A DNA stretch of 21,392 nucleotides from CAZEFK01 sp964511405 (GTDB taxonomy: Bacteria; Pseudomonadota; Alphaproteobacteria; Elsterales; Elsteraceae): assembly GCA_964511405.1 (NCBI GenBank), contig CAZEFK010000129.1:1-21392 (forward strand), written 5' to 3'. Shown in pieces: positions 13,851 to 21,221 of the stretch. The translations under genes were made by a program, and so were the position numbers. The notes beneath the pieces were generated by a model. That model worked only from the letters and a program-made list of their open reading frames with translations. It was not told where the DNA came from and searched no databases. Within the stretch, counting starts at the first letter, position 1, and each line of letters begins with the position of its first letter.

Positions 13851-15329
13851 TCATGGCCCGAAGGTCACCAGGTCGGCGACCCGGCGGTCGCCGACCGCAA
13901 CCGGGCTCTGCTTGCCCTTGGTCAGGTTGTCGACCTCGCCGGCCACCACCTCGAAGGCGTTGTAGAGCGTGCCGTCGTTGGCCTTGACCAGGCTCTCGAC
14001 CATGGCCAGCGTGAACAGGCTGCCGTCCTTGAGCTCGAGCGCGCTCTGTTCGCGCTTGGCCGCGGCCAGCATGATGCCCTTGGCCTGCTCGCGGCTCGGA
14101 GCCAGCGCCCGTGTGGCCGGCGCCGGCGGCAGCGGGGCCATGATGTTGGCCGGCGGCACGTAGAACTTCGACTTGGCGCCGATCGTGGTCACGTCCAGCC
14201 CGCGATACAGGCCCCCGCTGTGGCAGGCGTCGATGACGCTGATCACCTTCGGGCTCCGGATCTGGTTGACCCAGTGCACGAACTGCTGGTTGGTCACGAA
14301 GTCGTCTGCCGTCGCCGTCGTCTCGTCATCGAACTCGTACGGCACGAAGGCGCTGTCGCGGCCGTCCGGGCTGGTGCCGGTGGTGTCCCGGACCTGGGCG
14401 CCATGCCCGGAATAGTAGAAGATGGCGAAATCATTGGGGCCGGTCACTTGCTGCAGCCAGACCAGGCCCTCCTCGAACTGGCGCCGGCGAACGTCGTCAT
14501 AGACGCGGATGTTGGCCTTCGGCACGTCGAACAGGCGGGCCACGGTGTCGGCGAACATGTGCGCGTCCTGGTTCGACTTGGTCAGGGGCTTCACGTTCGA
14601 GCCCATGGCCAGAATGAAGATCTTCGGCGCGGACGGCGGTGCCGCGGCAGCCGGCGGCGGCGCCGGGGCTGCGGGTGCCGGCGGCGCGGCGGCTGCGGGA
14701 GCCGGCGCCTGCGGCGCCGGCTGGGGCCGGCCGTGGCCGGCGGGCGGCGGCACCACCGGGGGCGCGCTGCCGTCGGTGATGTCGAACGACGTCTTCGCCG
14801 TCGCCCACTGGTCGGCGGGCAGGGTGGTCAGGCGCTGCAGATCGGTGCCCAGCTCCGCCGGATTGCCGTAGCTCGCCTTCTGCGGCTGGGCGTCCGGCGT
14901 CCGGGTCCAGACCAGGTACAGCTCCTCGAAGCCGGCCGGACCGGTCACCCGGAACCGGAACGGATCACCATTGCGACCGGCGCAGACATGGTCGCCGGCG
15001 CGGACCTGCCGCGACAGGGGGTCGCCGCCGCTGAGGGCATTGGGGAACACCCGCTGCACCACGCCGTCGGTGCCGACGTCGTAGAGCGAGGCATAGCCGG
15101 CCGCCCCGGCCTCGAAGCAGATCTGCACCGTCGCGCCGATCGGCAGCGACGGCTTGTCGGTGGCGATCGCCACCGTCACCGGCGCCTGGCGATTGAACGG
15201 CAGCTCGACCAGGCCGGTCGGCGCCATCTCGATGCGGAGCCCGCGCGTGGTCTGCGCCGCCGCCGGCCCGCCGACCACCAATTGGGCGGCCGCCAGCAGG
15301 GCGGCGAGCGCCAGGATCAACCGGATCAT
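13851..15329 (-). CDS. Exported caspase-like cysteine protease (Peptidase C14) with DUF4384-like domain
   Basis: A 492-residue protein with a Sec signal peptide (1-25, ending AAAQ), followed by TRGLRIE. Residues about 48-145 resemble DUF4384 (GYASLYDVGTDGVVQRVFPN, AGDHV, FRFRV..PAGFEELYLVWTR). Residues about 187-235 are a Pro/Ala linker. Residues about 236-490 form a caspase/metacaspase domain with catalytic His309 in FAIFYYSGHGAQV and Cys369 in VISVIDACHSGG, so it should be active. Cleavage specificity would be after Arg/Lys in metacaspases or Asp in others; not predictable here. ATG at 15329 overlaps the stop of the upstream OmpA gene by one base. The likely location is the periplasm or cell surface. 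The frame runs on upstream into the OmpA gene, but that extension is a shadow. Confidence 0.92.
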   Translation of the reverse strand: MIRLILALAALLAAAQLVVGGPAAAQTTRGLRIEMAPTGLVELPFNRQAPVTVAIATDKPSLPIGATVQICFEAGAAGYASLYDVGTDGVVQRVFPNALSGGDPLSRQVRAGDHVCAGRNGDPFRFRVTGPAGFEELYLVWTRTPDAQPQKASYGNPAELGTDLQRLTTLPADQWATAKTSFDITDGSAPPVVPPPAGHGRPQPAPQAPAPAAAAPPAPAAPAPPPAAAAPPSAPKIFILAMGSNVKPLTKSNQDAHMFADTVARLFDVPKANIRVYDDVRRRQFEEGLVWLQQVTGPNDFAIFYYSGHGAQVRDTTGTSPDGRDSAFVPYEFDDETTATADDFVTNQQFVHWVNQIRSPKVISVIDACHSGGLYRGLDVTTIGAKSKFYVPPANIMAPLPPAPATRALAPSREQAKGIMLAAAKREQSALELKDGSLFTLAMVESLVKANDGTLYNAFEVVAGEVDNLTKGKQSPVAVGDRRVADLVTFGP

Positions 15330-15841
15330 CAGCCGTTCCCCAGATTGGTGACCTGGACCCGGCGATTGACGCCATCCTCGGGACGGGCCGGGTCCTTGAG
15401 CTTCGACGCGCCCCAGCCGACGGTCTTCAGGCGCGCCGGCGCGATGCCGTACTGGTCGACCAGGAAGCGCTTCAAGGTCTCGGCCCGGCGCTGCGACAGG
15501 GCCTGGTTGTAGGCTGCCGCGCCGCGGGCGTCGGTGTGGCCGGCCAGCTCGAAGGCGAAGCCGGACAGACCAGGCGATGCCAGCGCGGCGCCCAGCGCCC
15601 GCGCCTGGTCCAGGGCGTCGTGGCTGAGCTCGGCCGAATCGAAGTCGAACGGGATCGCCAGGTCGATGGTCGGCGGCGGCCCGGCCTCGATCCTGAGGCC
15701 GCGGGTCCGCGGCTTGGGGGTCAGCGCGCCGACGATCGTCTGCGCCCCGACCACGGGATCGGCGGCCCGCACCGGCGCCGGCCCCCAGGTCCCCGCCAGC
15801 AGCAGCGCGATGGCGACGATCCCGGCTCGGCATCCTGACAT
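15329..15841 (-). CDS. OmpA-domain envelope protein, partner of the caspase
   Basis: A 170-residue exported protein. The first 26 residues are a signal peptide ending in VRA-A. A short stretch with TRGLRIE follows, then an OmpA C-terminal peptidoglycan-binding domain from about residue 58: IPFDFDSAEL, FELAGHTDARGAAAYNQALSQRRAETLKRFLV, YGIAPARLKTVGWGASKLKDP and NRRVQV. The peptidoglycan-contacting Asp (HTDARG) and Arg (NRRV) are both present. It lacks a beta-barrel, so it is a periplasmic or wall-bound adaptor. It is first in a two-gene unit with the caspase. The ribosome-binding site is weak (AGGGGC). An interrupted inverted repeat lies just upstream of the start. Confidence 0.93.
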   Translation of the reverse strand: MSGCRAGIVAIALLLAGTWGPAPVRAADPVVGAQTIVGALTPKPRTRGLRIEAGPPPTIDLAIPFDFDSAELSHDALDQARALGAALASPGLSGFAFELAGHTDARGAAAYNQALSQRRAETLKRFLVDQYGIAPARLKTVGWGASKLKDPARPEDGVNRRVQVTNLGNG

Positions 15842-15849
15842 GGCTAGGC

Positions 15850-15871
15850 CCCTGACACTTTGTGATCAGGG
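15850..15871. promoter_or_regulatory. Inverted repeat in the ompA / binding-protein divergent region
   Basis: CCCTGA (15850-15855) and TCAGGG (15866-15871) are exact inverted copies around CACTTTGTGA, where CAC and GTG pair again, off by one base. It lies 9 bases upstream of the OmpA start on the minus strand, in a position fitting an operator or a leader hairpin. The gene pair is divergent from the binding-protein gene (148 bases apart). Confidence 0.4.
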
Positions 15872-15989
15872 TACGTCCGGCCGGCTGACGGCGCTACAGG
15901 CAATCGCGCCGGGCGGCCCCGACCCGGCCGGCGTGGCCGCCGGCTCGCGGGGCGGCGTATCGTGCCGGCGTCGATCCCAGGAGATGGCC

Positions 15990-17561
15990 ATGCCCGTCCG
16001 CCCGCTCGCCTGCGCCTTGGTCCTTGCCGCTATGGCCGCGTCCGCGCCGGGCACCGCCGCCACCTTCCGCTATGCCGGCGCCGCCGATGTCGAGACCCTG
16101 GATCCCGACGGCCGGTTCGAGATCTTCACCCTGGGCTTCCTGCACGCGATCTACGAGCCGCTGGTCCGCTACGACCGCGACCTGCATATCGAGCCGGCGC
16201 TCGCCGCCAGCTGGACCGAGGTCGATGCCAGGACCTGGCGCTTCACGCTGCGGCCCGGCGTGCGCTTCCAGGACGGCAGTCCGCTGACCGCCGATGACGT
16301 CGCCTTCACCATCACCCGTGGCAAGGCCGACGGCTCCGCCATGGCGCCGACCCTGGCCCCGGTCGCGGCCGCGGTGGCGGTCGATCCGGCGACTGTGGAA
16401 CTCCGCCTGGCCCGGCCAATGCCGACCCTGCTCAACGACCTGGCCTTCGTGCTGGTCATGAGCCGGGCCTGGAGCGAGGCGCACCAGTCGGCCAAGCCCA
16501 GCAACCTGCGCACGGGGGCCGTGGTGCCGGCGCACGTCCAGGCCATGGGCACCGGCCCCTACCGCCTGGTGCGGCGCGAGTCCGACGTCGCGACGGTGCT
16601 GGAGGCCAATCCCGGCTGGTGGGACAAGGCGGACGGGCTGCCGCGGGTCGAGTACCACCCGATCAAGGACAGCGGCGCGCGCGTCGCGGCGCTCCTGAGC
16701 GGCGCGGTCGACTTCATCGACCCCGTGCCGCTGCAGGACGTGCCGCGGCTGCGGGCGACGCCGGGCCTGACCGTGCGCCAGGCGCCCGAGCTGCGCACGA
16801 TGTTCCTGGGCATGGACCAGGCCCGCCCGGTGCTGACCGACTCCAGCGTCAAGGACCGCAACCCGTTCCAGGACCGCCGAGTGCGCCAGGCCTTCTATCA
16901 GGCGATCGATGTTGACGCCATTAAGGCCCGGGTGATGCGCGGCGCGGCCGAGCCCACCGGCTCGATGATCGCCCCGGGCGTGGTCGGCTACGACCCGGCG
17001 CTGGAGGCGCGGCTGCCCTACGACCTTGCTGCCGCCAAGGCGCTGATGGCCGAGGCCGGCTATCCCGACGGCTTCGCCCTGGGCATGGACTGCCCCAACG
17101 ACCGCTGGGTCAATGACGAGGACGTGTGCCGGGCCGTCGCCGCCATGCTCGCCCGCATCGGCGTGCGCATCGACCTGCATGTCCAGACCCGCGGCCTGTT
17201 CCTGAACAAGGTGCTGAAGCAGGACACCAGCTTCTACCTGCTGGGCTGGACGCCGGGCGACAACGATGCCTCCGACGTGCTGGGGCCGATCCTCAGCCCG
17301 CGCCAGGGCGGCGCCGGCTTCTTCAATCTGGGCGGCTACAGCAACCCGCGGGTAACCGAGCTCGCCGGTCAGGCCCTGGTCGAGACCGACCCGGCCCGCC
17401 GCAACGCCCTGATCCGCGAGGCCCTGACCCTGCATGCGCAGGACATCGGCCACATCCCGCTGTACCGGCAATACACCACCTGGGCCTACCGCAGCGGCAT
17501 CGACCTGGTCCAGCGCGCCGACGGCGTGCTGCCACTGTGGCAGGTCCGGATGCCGCAATGA
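15990..17561 (+). CDS. ABC transporter substrate-binding protein, peptide/opine/nickel family (SBP_bac_5)
   Basis: A 523-residue periplasmic binding protein. The signal peptide spans residues 1-24 (cleavage around GTAA-TFRYA). SBP family 5 features are visible: TLDPDGRFEIFTLGFLHAIYEPLVRYD, PALAASWTEVDARTWRFTLRPGVRFQDGSPLTADDVAFTI (the family signature), MGTGPYRL, DRRVRQAFYQAIDVDAI, AKALMAEAGYPDGF, and the C-terminal IPLYRQYTTWAYR. Substrates of this family are oligopeptides, nickel, opines or haem; not decidable here. AGGAG at 15979-15983 is 6 bases before the ATG at 15990; the ATG at 15984 would have no spacing. No permease or ATPase gene is in the window, but the next gene overlaps by four bases and encodes an M20 hydrolase, suggesting uptake of an amide or peptide that is then hydrolysed. 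Confidence 0.93.
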   Translation: MPVRPLACALVLAAMAASAPGTAATFRYAGAADVETLDPDGRFEIFTLGFLHAIYEPLVRYDRDLHIEPALAASWTEVDARTWRFTLRPGVRFQDGSPLTADDVAFTITRGKADGSAMAPTLAPVAAAVAVDPATVELRLARPMPTLLNDLAFVLVMSRAWSEAHQSAKPSNLRTGAVVPAHVQAMGTGPYRLVRRESDVATVLEANPGWWDKADGLPRVEYHPIKDSGARVAALLSGAVDFIDPVPLQDVPRLRATPGLTVRQAPELRTMFLGMDQARPVLTDSSVKDRNPFQDRRVRQAFYQAIDVDAIKARVMRGAAEPTGSMIAPGVVGYDPALEARLPYDLAAAKALMAEAGYPDGFALGMDCPNDRWVNDEDVCRAVAAMLARIGVRIDLHVQTRGLFLNKVLKQDTSFYLLGWTPGDNDASDVLGPILSPRQGGAGFFNLGGYSNPRVTELAGQALVETDPARRNALIREALTLHAQDIGHIPLYRQYTTWAYRSGIDLVQRADGVLPLWQVRMPQ

Positions 17562-18715
17562 CCCCGCCGGTCGACGCCATCGTCGCGCTGACCCAGGCCC
17601 TGGTCCAGCGCCCCAGCCAGGGCGGCATCGATCCGGCGTCGCCGATCCTGCGCTTCATGGCCGACCGGCTGAGCGGGCTGGGGCTGGGCCCGCGCCTGCT
17701 GGACGACGGCGGCGAGCCGGTGGCGCTGATCGCCGAGATCGCGGGCGGGCGGCCAGGCCCGACCTGGGTGCTGGACGCCTGCATCGACACCGCGCCGGTG
17801 ACCGATGCGGGCGCGTGGACGGTCGACCCCTTCGCCGGCACCGTGCGCAACGGCTGGCTCCATGGCCGGGGTGCCGCCGACTGCAAGGTCGCGGTGGCGA
17901 CCTTCGCCCATCTGGCGGCAGCGCTGGCGCCGGACGCCGCGTCGCTGGCCGGGCGGCTGATCCTGCTCTACGACGCCGACGAGCACACCGGCCGCTTCGG
18001 CGGCATCCGCCGCTTCCTGGCCGAGCGCCCTGATATCGCCGGCGTGATGGTCGGCTATCCGGAGAATGACGCCGTCAATGTCGGCGCCCGCGGCTTCTGG
18101 CGGGCGCGGGTCGAGGTGCACGGCGTCGCCCGGCATTCCGGTTCGACCGATCCGGCGCTGGTCAACGCCGCGGTGAAGCTGGCCCGCCTGATCGAGTGTC
18201 TGGCCGGCGCCGCCCTGCCCGGTCCGGCCGGCGCCGATTTCCCGCTGCCGCCCAAGCTGACCGTGACGGCGGTCGGCGGCGGCGCGGGCTATTCGGTGGT
18301 GCCCGACGCCTGCTGGCTGCAGGTCGATGTCCGCCTGACGCCGGCGTTCGGCGCCGACGACGCCGCGCGGCTGGTGGCGGCCGCGGTCGCGGCGGTCGAC
18401 GCCGCGCTGCCGGCCGGCCGGCCGGCCCGCATCGACGCCATGGACAGCTGGCCCGCCTACCGCCTGTCGCCCGACCACCCGTTGGCCGCCGCCCTGGCCG
18501 CGGGGGCCGCCGCGGCCGCTGGGCGGCCGGTGCCGCCCCAGGTCTGCGGCCCCTCCAACATCGGCAACTTCCTGGCCCGCCACGGGATCCCGGCGACCTG
18601 TGGATTCGGCGTGACCTGCGCCGGCGTCCACGGCGCCGACGAGCGCGCCGCGATCGACAGCATCGGGCTCGTCTGGACCGCCTATGAGACCGCGCTGCGG
18701 CGGCTGATGGCGTAA
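17558..18715 (+). CDS. M20-family hydrolase (ArgE/DapE/acetylcitrulline deacetylase type) with altered metal ligands
   Basis: A 385-residue cytosolic protein of the M20 metallopeptidase/deacylase family, which splits amide bonds in N-acyl amino acids or dipeptides. The domain order is right: catalytic part (1-180), dimerisation lid (about 181-295, starting GARGFWRARVEVHGVARHSGST), then the rest of the catalytic part. Several canonical positions differ. The first metal His in G-H-x-D is Cys75 (LDACIDTAP). The bridging Asp is kept (GRGAADCK, Asp108). The catalytic Glu142 is kept, but the following metal Glu is His143 (DADEHTG). The GEP ligand reads GYP (Tyr167). The C-terminal His358 is kept (GVHGADE). 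It may use another metal or be a binding protein. Start and stop ATGA overlap the upstream binding-protein gene. Confidence 0.85.
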   Translation: MTPPVDAIVALTQALVQRPSQGGIDPASPILRFMADRLSGLGLGPRLLDDGGEPVALIAEIAGGRPGPTWVLDACIDTAPVTDAGAWTVDPFAGTVRNGWLHGRGAADCKVAVATFAHLAAALAPDAASLAGRLILLYDADEHTGRFGGIRRFLAERPDIAGVMVGYPENDAVNVGARGFWRARVEVHGVARHSGSTDPALVNAAVKLARLIECLAGAALPGPAGADFPLPPKLTVTAVGGGAGYSVVPDACWLQVDVRLTPAFGADDAARLVAAAVAAVDAALPAGRPARIDAMDSWPAYRLSPDHPLAAALAAGAAAAAGRPVPPQVCGPSNIGNFLARHGIPATCGFGVTCAGVHGADERAAIDSIGLVWTAYETALRRLMA

Positions 18716-18729
18716 GGTTGACCTGTTTG

Positions 18730-18741
18730 TACCGATCGGTA
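18730..18741. promoter_or_regulatory. TetR-type operator upstream of the DUF1348-tetR pair
   Basis: TACCGATCGGTA is a perfect 12-bp palindrome of the kind bound by TetR/AcrR repressors. A degenerate copy (GTCCGATCAGTA) lies at 18749-18760. Both lie just before the ribosome-binding site of the first gene in a pair whose second gene is a TetR regulator, which makes autoregulation likely. Confidence 0.7.
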
Positions 18742-18775
18742 AACATGAGTCCGATCAGTACAGAGGATCCTTGCC

Positions 18776-19249
18776 ATGTCCGAGCTTCGTCCGCCGTTGC
18801 CGCCCTTCACCCTGGAGACCGCGACCCAGAAGGTGCGGGCCGCCGAGGATGCCTGGAACAGCCGCGACCCCGAGCGGGTGTCGCTGGCCTACACGCCCGA
18901 CAGCCGCTGGCGGAACCGTGCCGAGTTCGTCGAGGGCCGGCCGGCCATCGTCGCGTTCCTTGCCCGCAAATGGGCGTGCGAGCTGGACTATCGCCTGATC
19001 AAGGAGCTGTGGGCCTGCGCCGGCAACCGCATCGCCGTGCGCTTCGCCTACGAGTTCCGGGACGACTCCGGCACCTGGTACCGGGCCTATGGCAACGAGA
19101 ACTGGGAGTTCGCCGAGTCCGGCCTGATGCGGCTGCGCCTGGCCAGCATCAACGACCGGCCGATCGCGGCCACCGAGCGCAAGTTCCACTGGGACCGGTC
19201 GGGCCCGCGTCCAGCCGACCATCCCGGCCTGTCGGACCTGGGACTGTAA
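18776..19249 (+). CDS. DUF1348 family, NTF2/SnoaL-like protein
   Basis: A 157-residue cytosolic protein that matches the DUF1348 (nuclear transport factor 2-like) family along its length: RPPLPPFTLETATQKVRAAEDAWNSRDPERVSLAYTPDSRWRNR, then the FLARKWACELDYRLIKELWA helix, NRIAVRFAYEFRDDSGTWYRAYGNENWEF and LMRLRLASINDRPI. The NTF2 fold forms a cone with a pocket; the biochemical role of this family is not known to me. GAGGATC precedes the ATG. A perfect TetR-type palindrome lies 35-46 bases upstream of the start. The stop TAA shares its last base with the ATG of the following TetR gene, so expression of the two is coupled, and TetR probably represses its own operon. Confidence 0.9.
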   Translation: MSELRPPLPPFTLETATQKVRAAEDAWNSRDPERVSLAYTPDSRWRNRAEFVEGRPAIVAFLARKWACELDYRLIKELWACAGNRIAVRFAYEFRDDSGTWYRAYGNENWEFAESGLMRLRLASINDRPIAATERKFHWDRSGPRPADHPGLSDLGL

Positions 19250-19806
19250 TGCCGCGCGCGGTCGCCGAGCGCGCCGACGCGATCCCGGCCCTGGGCGAGG
19301 TGTTCCGCGAGCACGGCTTCGCGGGCGCCAGCCTGGCGGTGATCAGCGCCCGCACCGGCCTCGGCAAGGGCAGCCTCTACCACTTCTTCCCCGGAGGGAA
19401 GGACGAGATGGCGGCCGCCGTGCTGGCCGACATCGCGGCCTGGTTCGAGGCCGAGATCTACCGGCCGCTGCGCGACGCCGCGGACCCGCGTCAGGCGATC
19501 CGGGACATGTGCCGCGCGGTCGCCGGTTATTTCCGGGCGGGCCGACGCATCTGCCTGGTTGGCGCCTTCGCACTGGACGCCACGCGCGACCGCTTCGCCG
19601 CCGCGGTCCAGGATTATTTCCAGGGCTGGGCGGCAGCGCTGGCGACGGCGCTCGGCCGTGCCGGGCACAGGCCCGAAGCCGCCCAAGCGCTGGCCGAGGA
19701 CGCCGTCGCCGCGATTCAGGGCGGCCTCGTCCTGGCGCGGGCGCTCGACGACCCGGCCGTGTTCGAGCGCGCCCTGGCGCGGACCGAAGCGCGGCTGCTG
19801 AGCTGA
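19249..19806 (+). CDS. TetR/AcrR-family transcriptional repressor
   Basis: A 185-residue regulator. The N-terminal helix-turn-helix (about residues 8-56) reads IPALGEVFREHGFAGASLAVISARTGLGKGSLYHFFPGGKDEM, typical of TetR proteins with the recognition helix around GKGSLYHFF. The rest is helical and forms a ligand and dimerisation domain, including RICLVGAFALDATRDRFAAAVQDYFQGW. The ATG overlaps the stop of the DUF1348 gene by one base (TAATG), with no separate ribosome-binding site, so translation depends on the upstream gene. The likely operator is the TACCGATCGGTA palindrome at 18730. The inducer is unknown; such pairs often respond to small electrophilic or aromatic compounds, which is only general knowledge. 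Confidence 0.92.
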   Translation: MPRAVAERADAIPALGEVFREHGFAGASLAVISARTGLGKGSLYHFFPGGKDEMAAAVLADIAAWFEAEIYRPLRDAADPRQAIRDMCRAVAGYFRAGRRICLVGAFALDATRDRFAAAVQDYFQGWAAALATALGRAGHRPEAAQALAEDAVAAIQGGLVLARALDDPAVFERALARTEARLLS

Positions 19807-19833
19807 CGTCACTGGCCGGAGGCCGGTCAGGGC

Positions 19834-20841
19834 CTACCGGGCCGCGGCCTTGGCCGGCGGATAGGGCGACTGCGGGTTCAGCACCGCCGCCAGGTCGCGC
19901 CACGGGATCGCGGCCAGGGGCATCCCGGCCGCATAGGGCGCCACTTCATATTGCTGGAAGCGGACGGTCAGCGTGTCCGGGCCGAGGATCCAGCGCGTGG
20001 GATCCTTGACCGCATCGAGCAGATCGGCGGGCTCGTGCTTGAACGTATCGTCGGACGGGCCGAGGTCGGCCGTCAGCTTGGCCGCGACCAGCCGCGCCAA
20101 CGCCTGGGACCAGTCGGCGCCGCTCCGGAAGAGGTCGGCCGGCGTGACCTCGCGCTTCAACGCCGGCAGCACGGAATGCTGCTCGAACGCCGACAGGGGA
20201 TGGGCGGCGCCGTGGCCATAGGTGCCGCTTTCGACCGCAATGCTGACCAGGTCGGCCCCGACGGCTTCGAGCGTCACCGACCGGTCGACGTCGGTATCGT
20301 CGTCCTGGTCGAAGTCCGGCGGCCGGTCGGCATGGGCCAAGTCGCGCAGCCGCTGGTTGACCGCGGTGGCAAGGTCGGTCGCCGCACCGTCGATCTGGTC
20401 CCAGCTCGTCTCTGCCTCGACCGGCTTGCTGAAGTCAGAGCCGGGGTCCGGTTGCGCTTCGGGATGCGCGGCGTAGGCGTGCAGCGTCATGACGCGATAA
20501 CCGCCGAGGTCGCGCACGTCCTGCTGCAGCTCCGCGACGCGCGGGCCGTAGACCTGGGTCAGGCACTCCGGCAGCGGCTTGGCGGCGATCCGGCAATAGT
20601 CATCGCGGTAGCGCAGCCAGGCACGCTGGTCCTGGGTCAGCGCCTGCTGGCCAGCCGGCGACAGCCTGGCCCGGGCCTTGGCAAAGGCCTCGCCCAGGGC
20701 ACCGTCGGCGGCCGACAGCTTGGGGTCGGCGCAGATGGCGCGCTCGATCGGACTGGCGGCCTTGGCGCAGTCGAAGCTGGCCGCCGCCGCCGGCAGCGAC
20801 GTCGCGGCCAGCAGCAGCCCGACGGCCACGGGCGCCGGCAT
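19834..20841 (-). CDS. Exported LprI-like (DUF1311) protein with C-terminal DUF3298-like domain
   Basis: A 335-residue periplasmic protein. The ATG at 20841 is preferred over an upstream one at 20871 because it gives a clean signal peptide (1-21, ending AAA-S) and overlaps the stop of the receiver gene by one base. Residues about 23-110 show the LprI/DUF1311 pattern: FDCAKAASPIERAICADPKLSAADGALGEAFAKA.A, DQRAWLRYRDDYC, with cysteines at 25, 37, 83 and 93. DUF1311 includes the lysozyme inhibitor LprI. From about 200 on, the sequence resembles DUF3298/RsiV: ESGTYGHGAAHP, PADLFRSGADW, LTVRFQQYEVAPYAAGMPLAAIPW. RsiV's DUF3298 domain binds lysozyme in Bacillus. A role in sensing or resisting lysozyme is therefore plausible but inferred. 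Confidence 0.85.
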   Translation of the reverse strand: MPAPVAVGLLLAATSLPAAAASFDCAKAASPIERAICADPKLSAADGALGEAFAKARARLSPAGQQALTQDQRAWLRYRDDYCRIAAKPLPECLTQVYGPRVAELQQDVRDLGGYRVMTLHAYAAHPEAQPDPGSDFSKPVEAETSWDQIDGAATDLATAVNQRLRDLAHADRPPDFDQDDDTDVDRSVTLEAVGADLVSIAVESGTYGHGAAHPLSAFEQHSVLPALKREVTPADLFRSGADWSQALARLVAAKLTADLGPSDDTFKHEPADLLDAVKDPTRWILGPDTLTVRFQQYEVAPYAAGMPLAAIPWRDLAAVLNPQSPYPPAKAAAR

Positions 20842-21221
20842 CAAGGGCGGGCGGCCTCGGGTCCTGCGCACAGGGCGATCAGCCGGGTGATCTCGGCGGC
20901 CTCGAACGGCTTGGCGATGGCCGCGTCGGCGCCGAGGCCGGTGGCCAGCGCCAGATAGTCGGTGCTACCGCCCAGGGGGTTGGCCGACATCACGATGACC
21001 CGGGGCGGCTCCGGCCCGCGGCGGAAGGCCGTGACCAGCTCCAGTCCGTCGATGCCGGGCATGAAGACATCGGTCACCACCACGTCGAACGGCTGGGCGG
21101 CGTGGCGGTCGAGCGCCCGCTGGCCGCTGGTCTCGGTCTCGACCAGCCAGCCGGTGCCGGCGAGCGCGGTCCGCATCACCGAGCCGATCACCGGGTCGTC
21201 GTCGACGATCAGTACGCGCAC
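20841..21221 (-). CDS. Single-domain response regulator (CheY-like receiver)
   Basis: A 126-residue stand-alone receiver. It begins VRVLIVDDDPVIG (acidic pair Asp7/Asp8); the phosphorylated Asp51 is in VVVTDVFMPGIDG, the Ser79 switch residue in VIVMSAN and Lys104 in AKPF. All positions needed for phosphotransfer are present and no output domain follows, so it signals by protein contact. The GTG at 21221 is chosen because GGAGG is 6 bases upstream (21228-21232) and the family starts exactly there; a longer frame to 21296 gives only an Arg/Pro-rich leader. Its stop overlaps the ATG of the LprI-like gene by one base. No sensor kinase is in view. Confidence 0.9.
   Translation of the reverse strand: MRVLIVDDDPVIGSVMRTALAGTGWLVETETSGQRALDRHAAQPFDVVVTDVFMPGIDGLELVTAFRRGPEPPRVIVMSANPLGGSTDYLALATGLGADAAIAKPFEAAEITRLIALCAGPEAARP

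Noticed and set aside
15330..15833. N-terminal extension of the caspase frame up to 15833
   Set aside because: It overlaps the OmpA gene in another frame, and the ATG at 15329 gives a proper signal peptide with stop/start overlap.
15894..17558. Minus-strand open frame of about 550 codons opposite the binding protein
   Set aside because: Low-complexity shadow rich in His, Gly, Arg; no ribosome-binding site or family motif.
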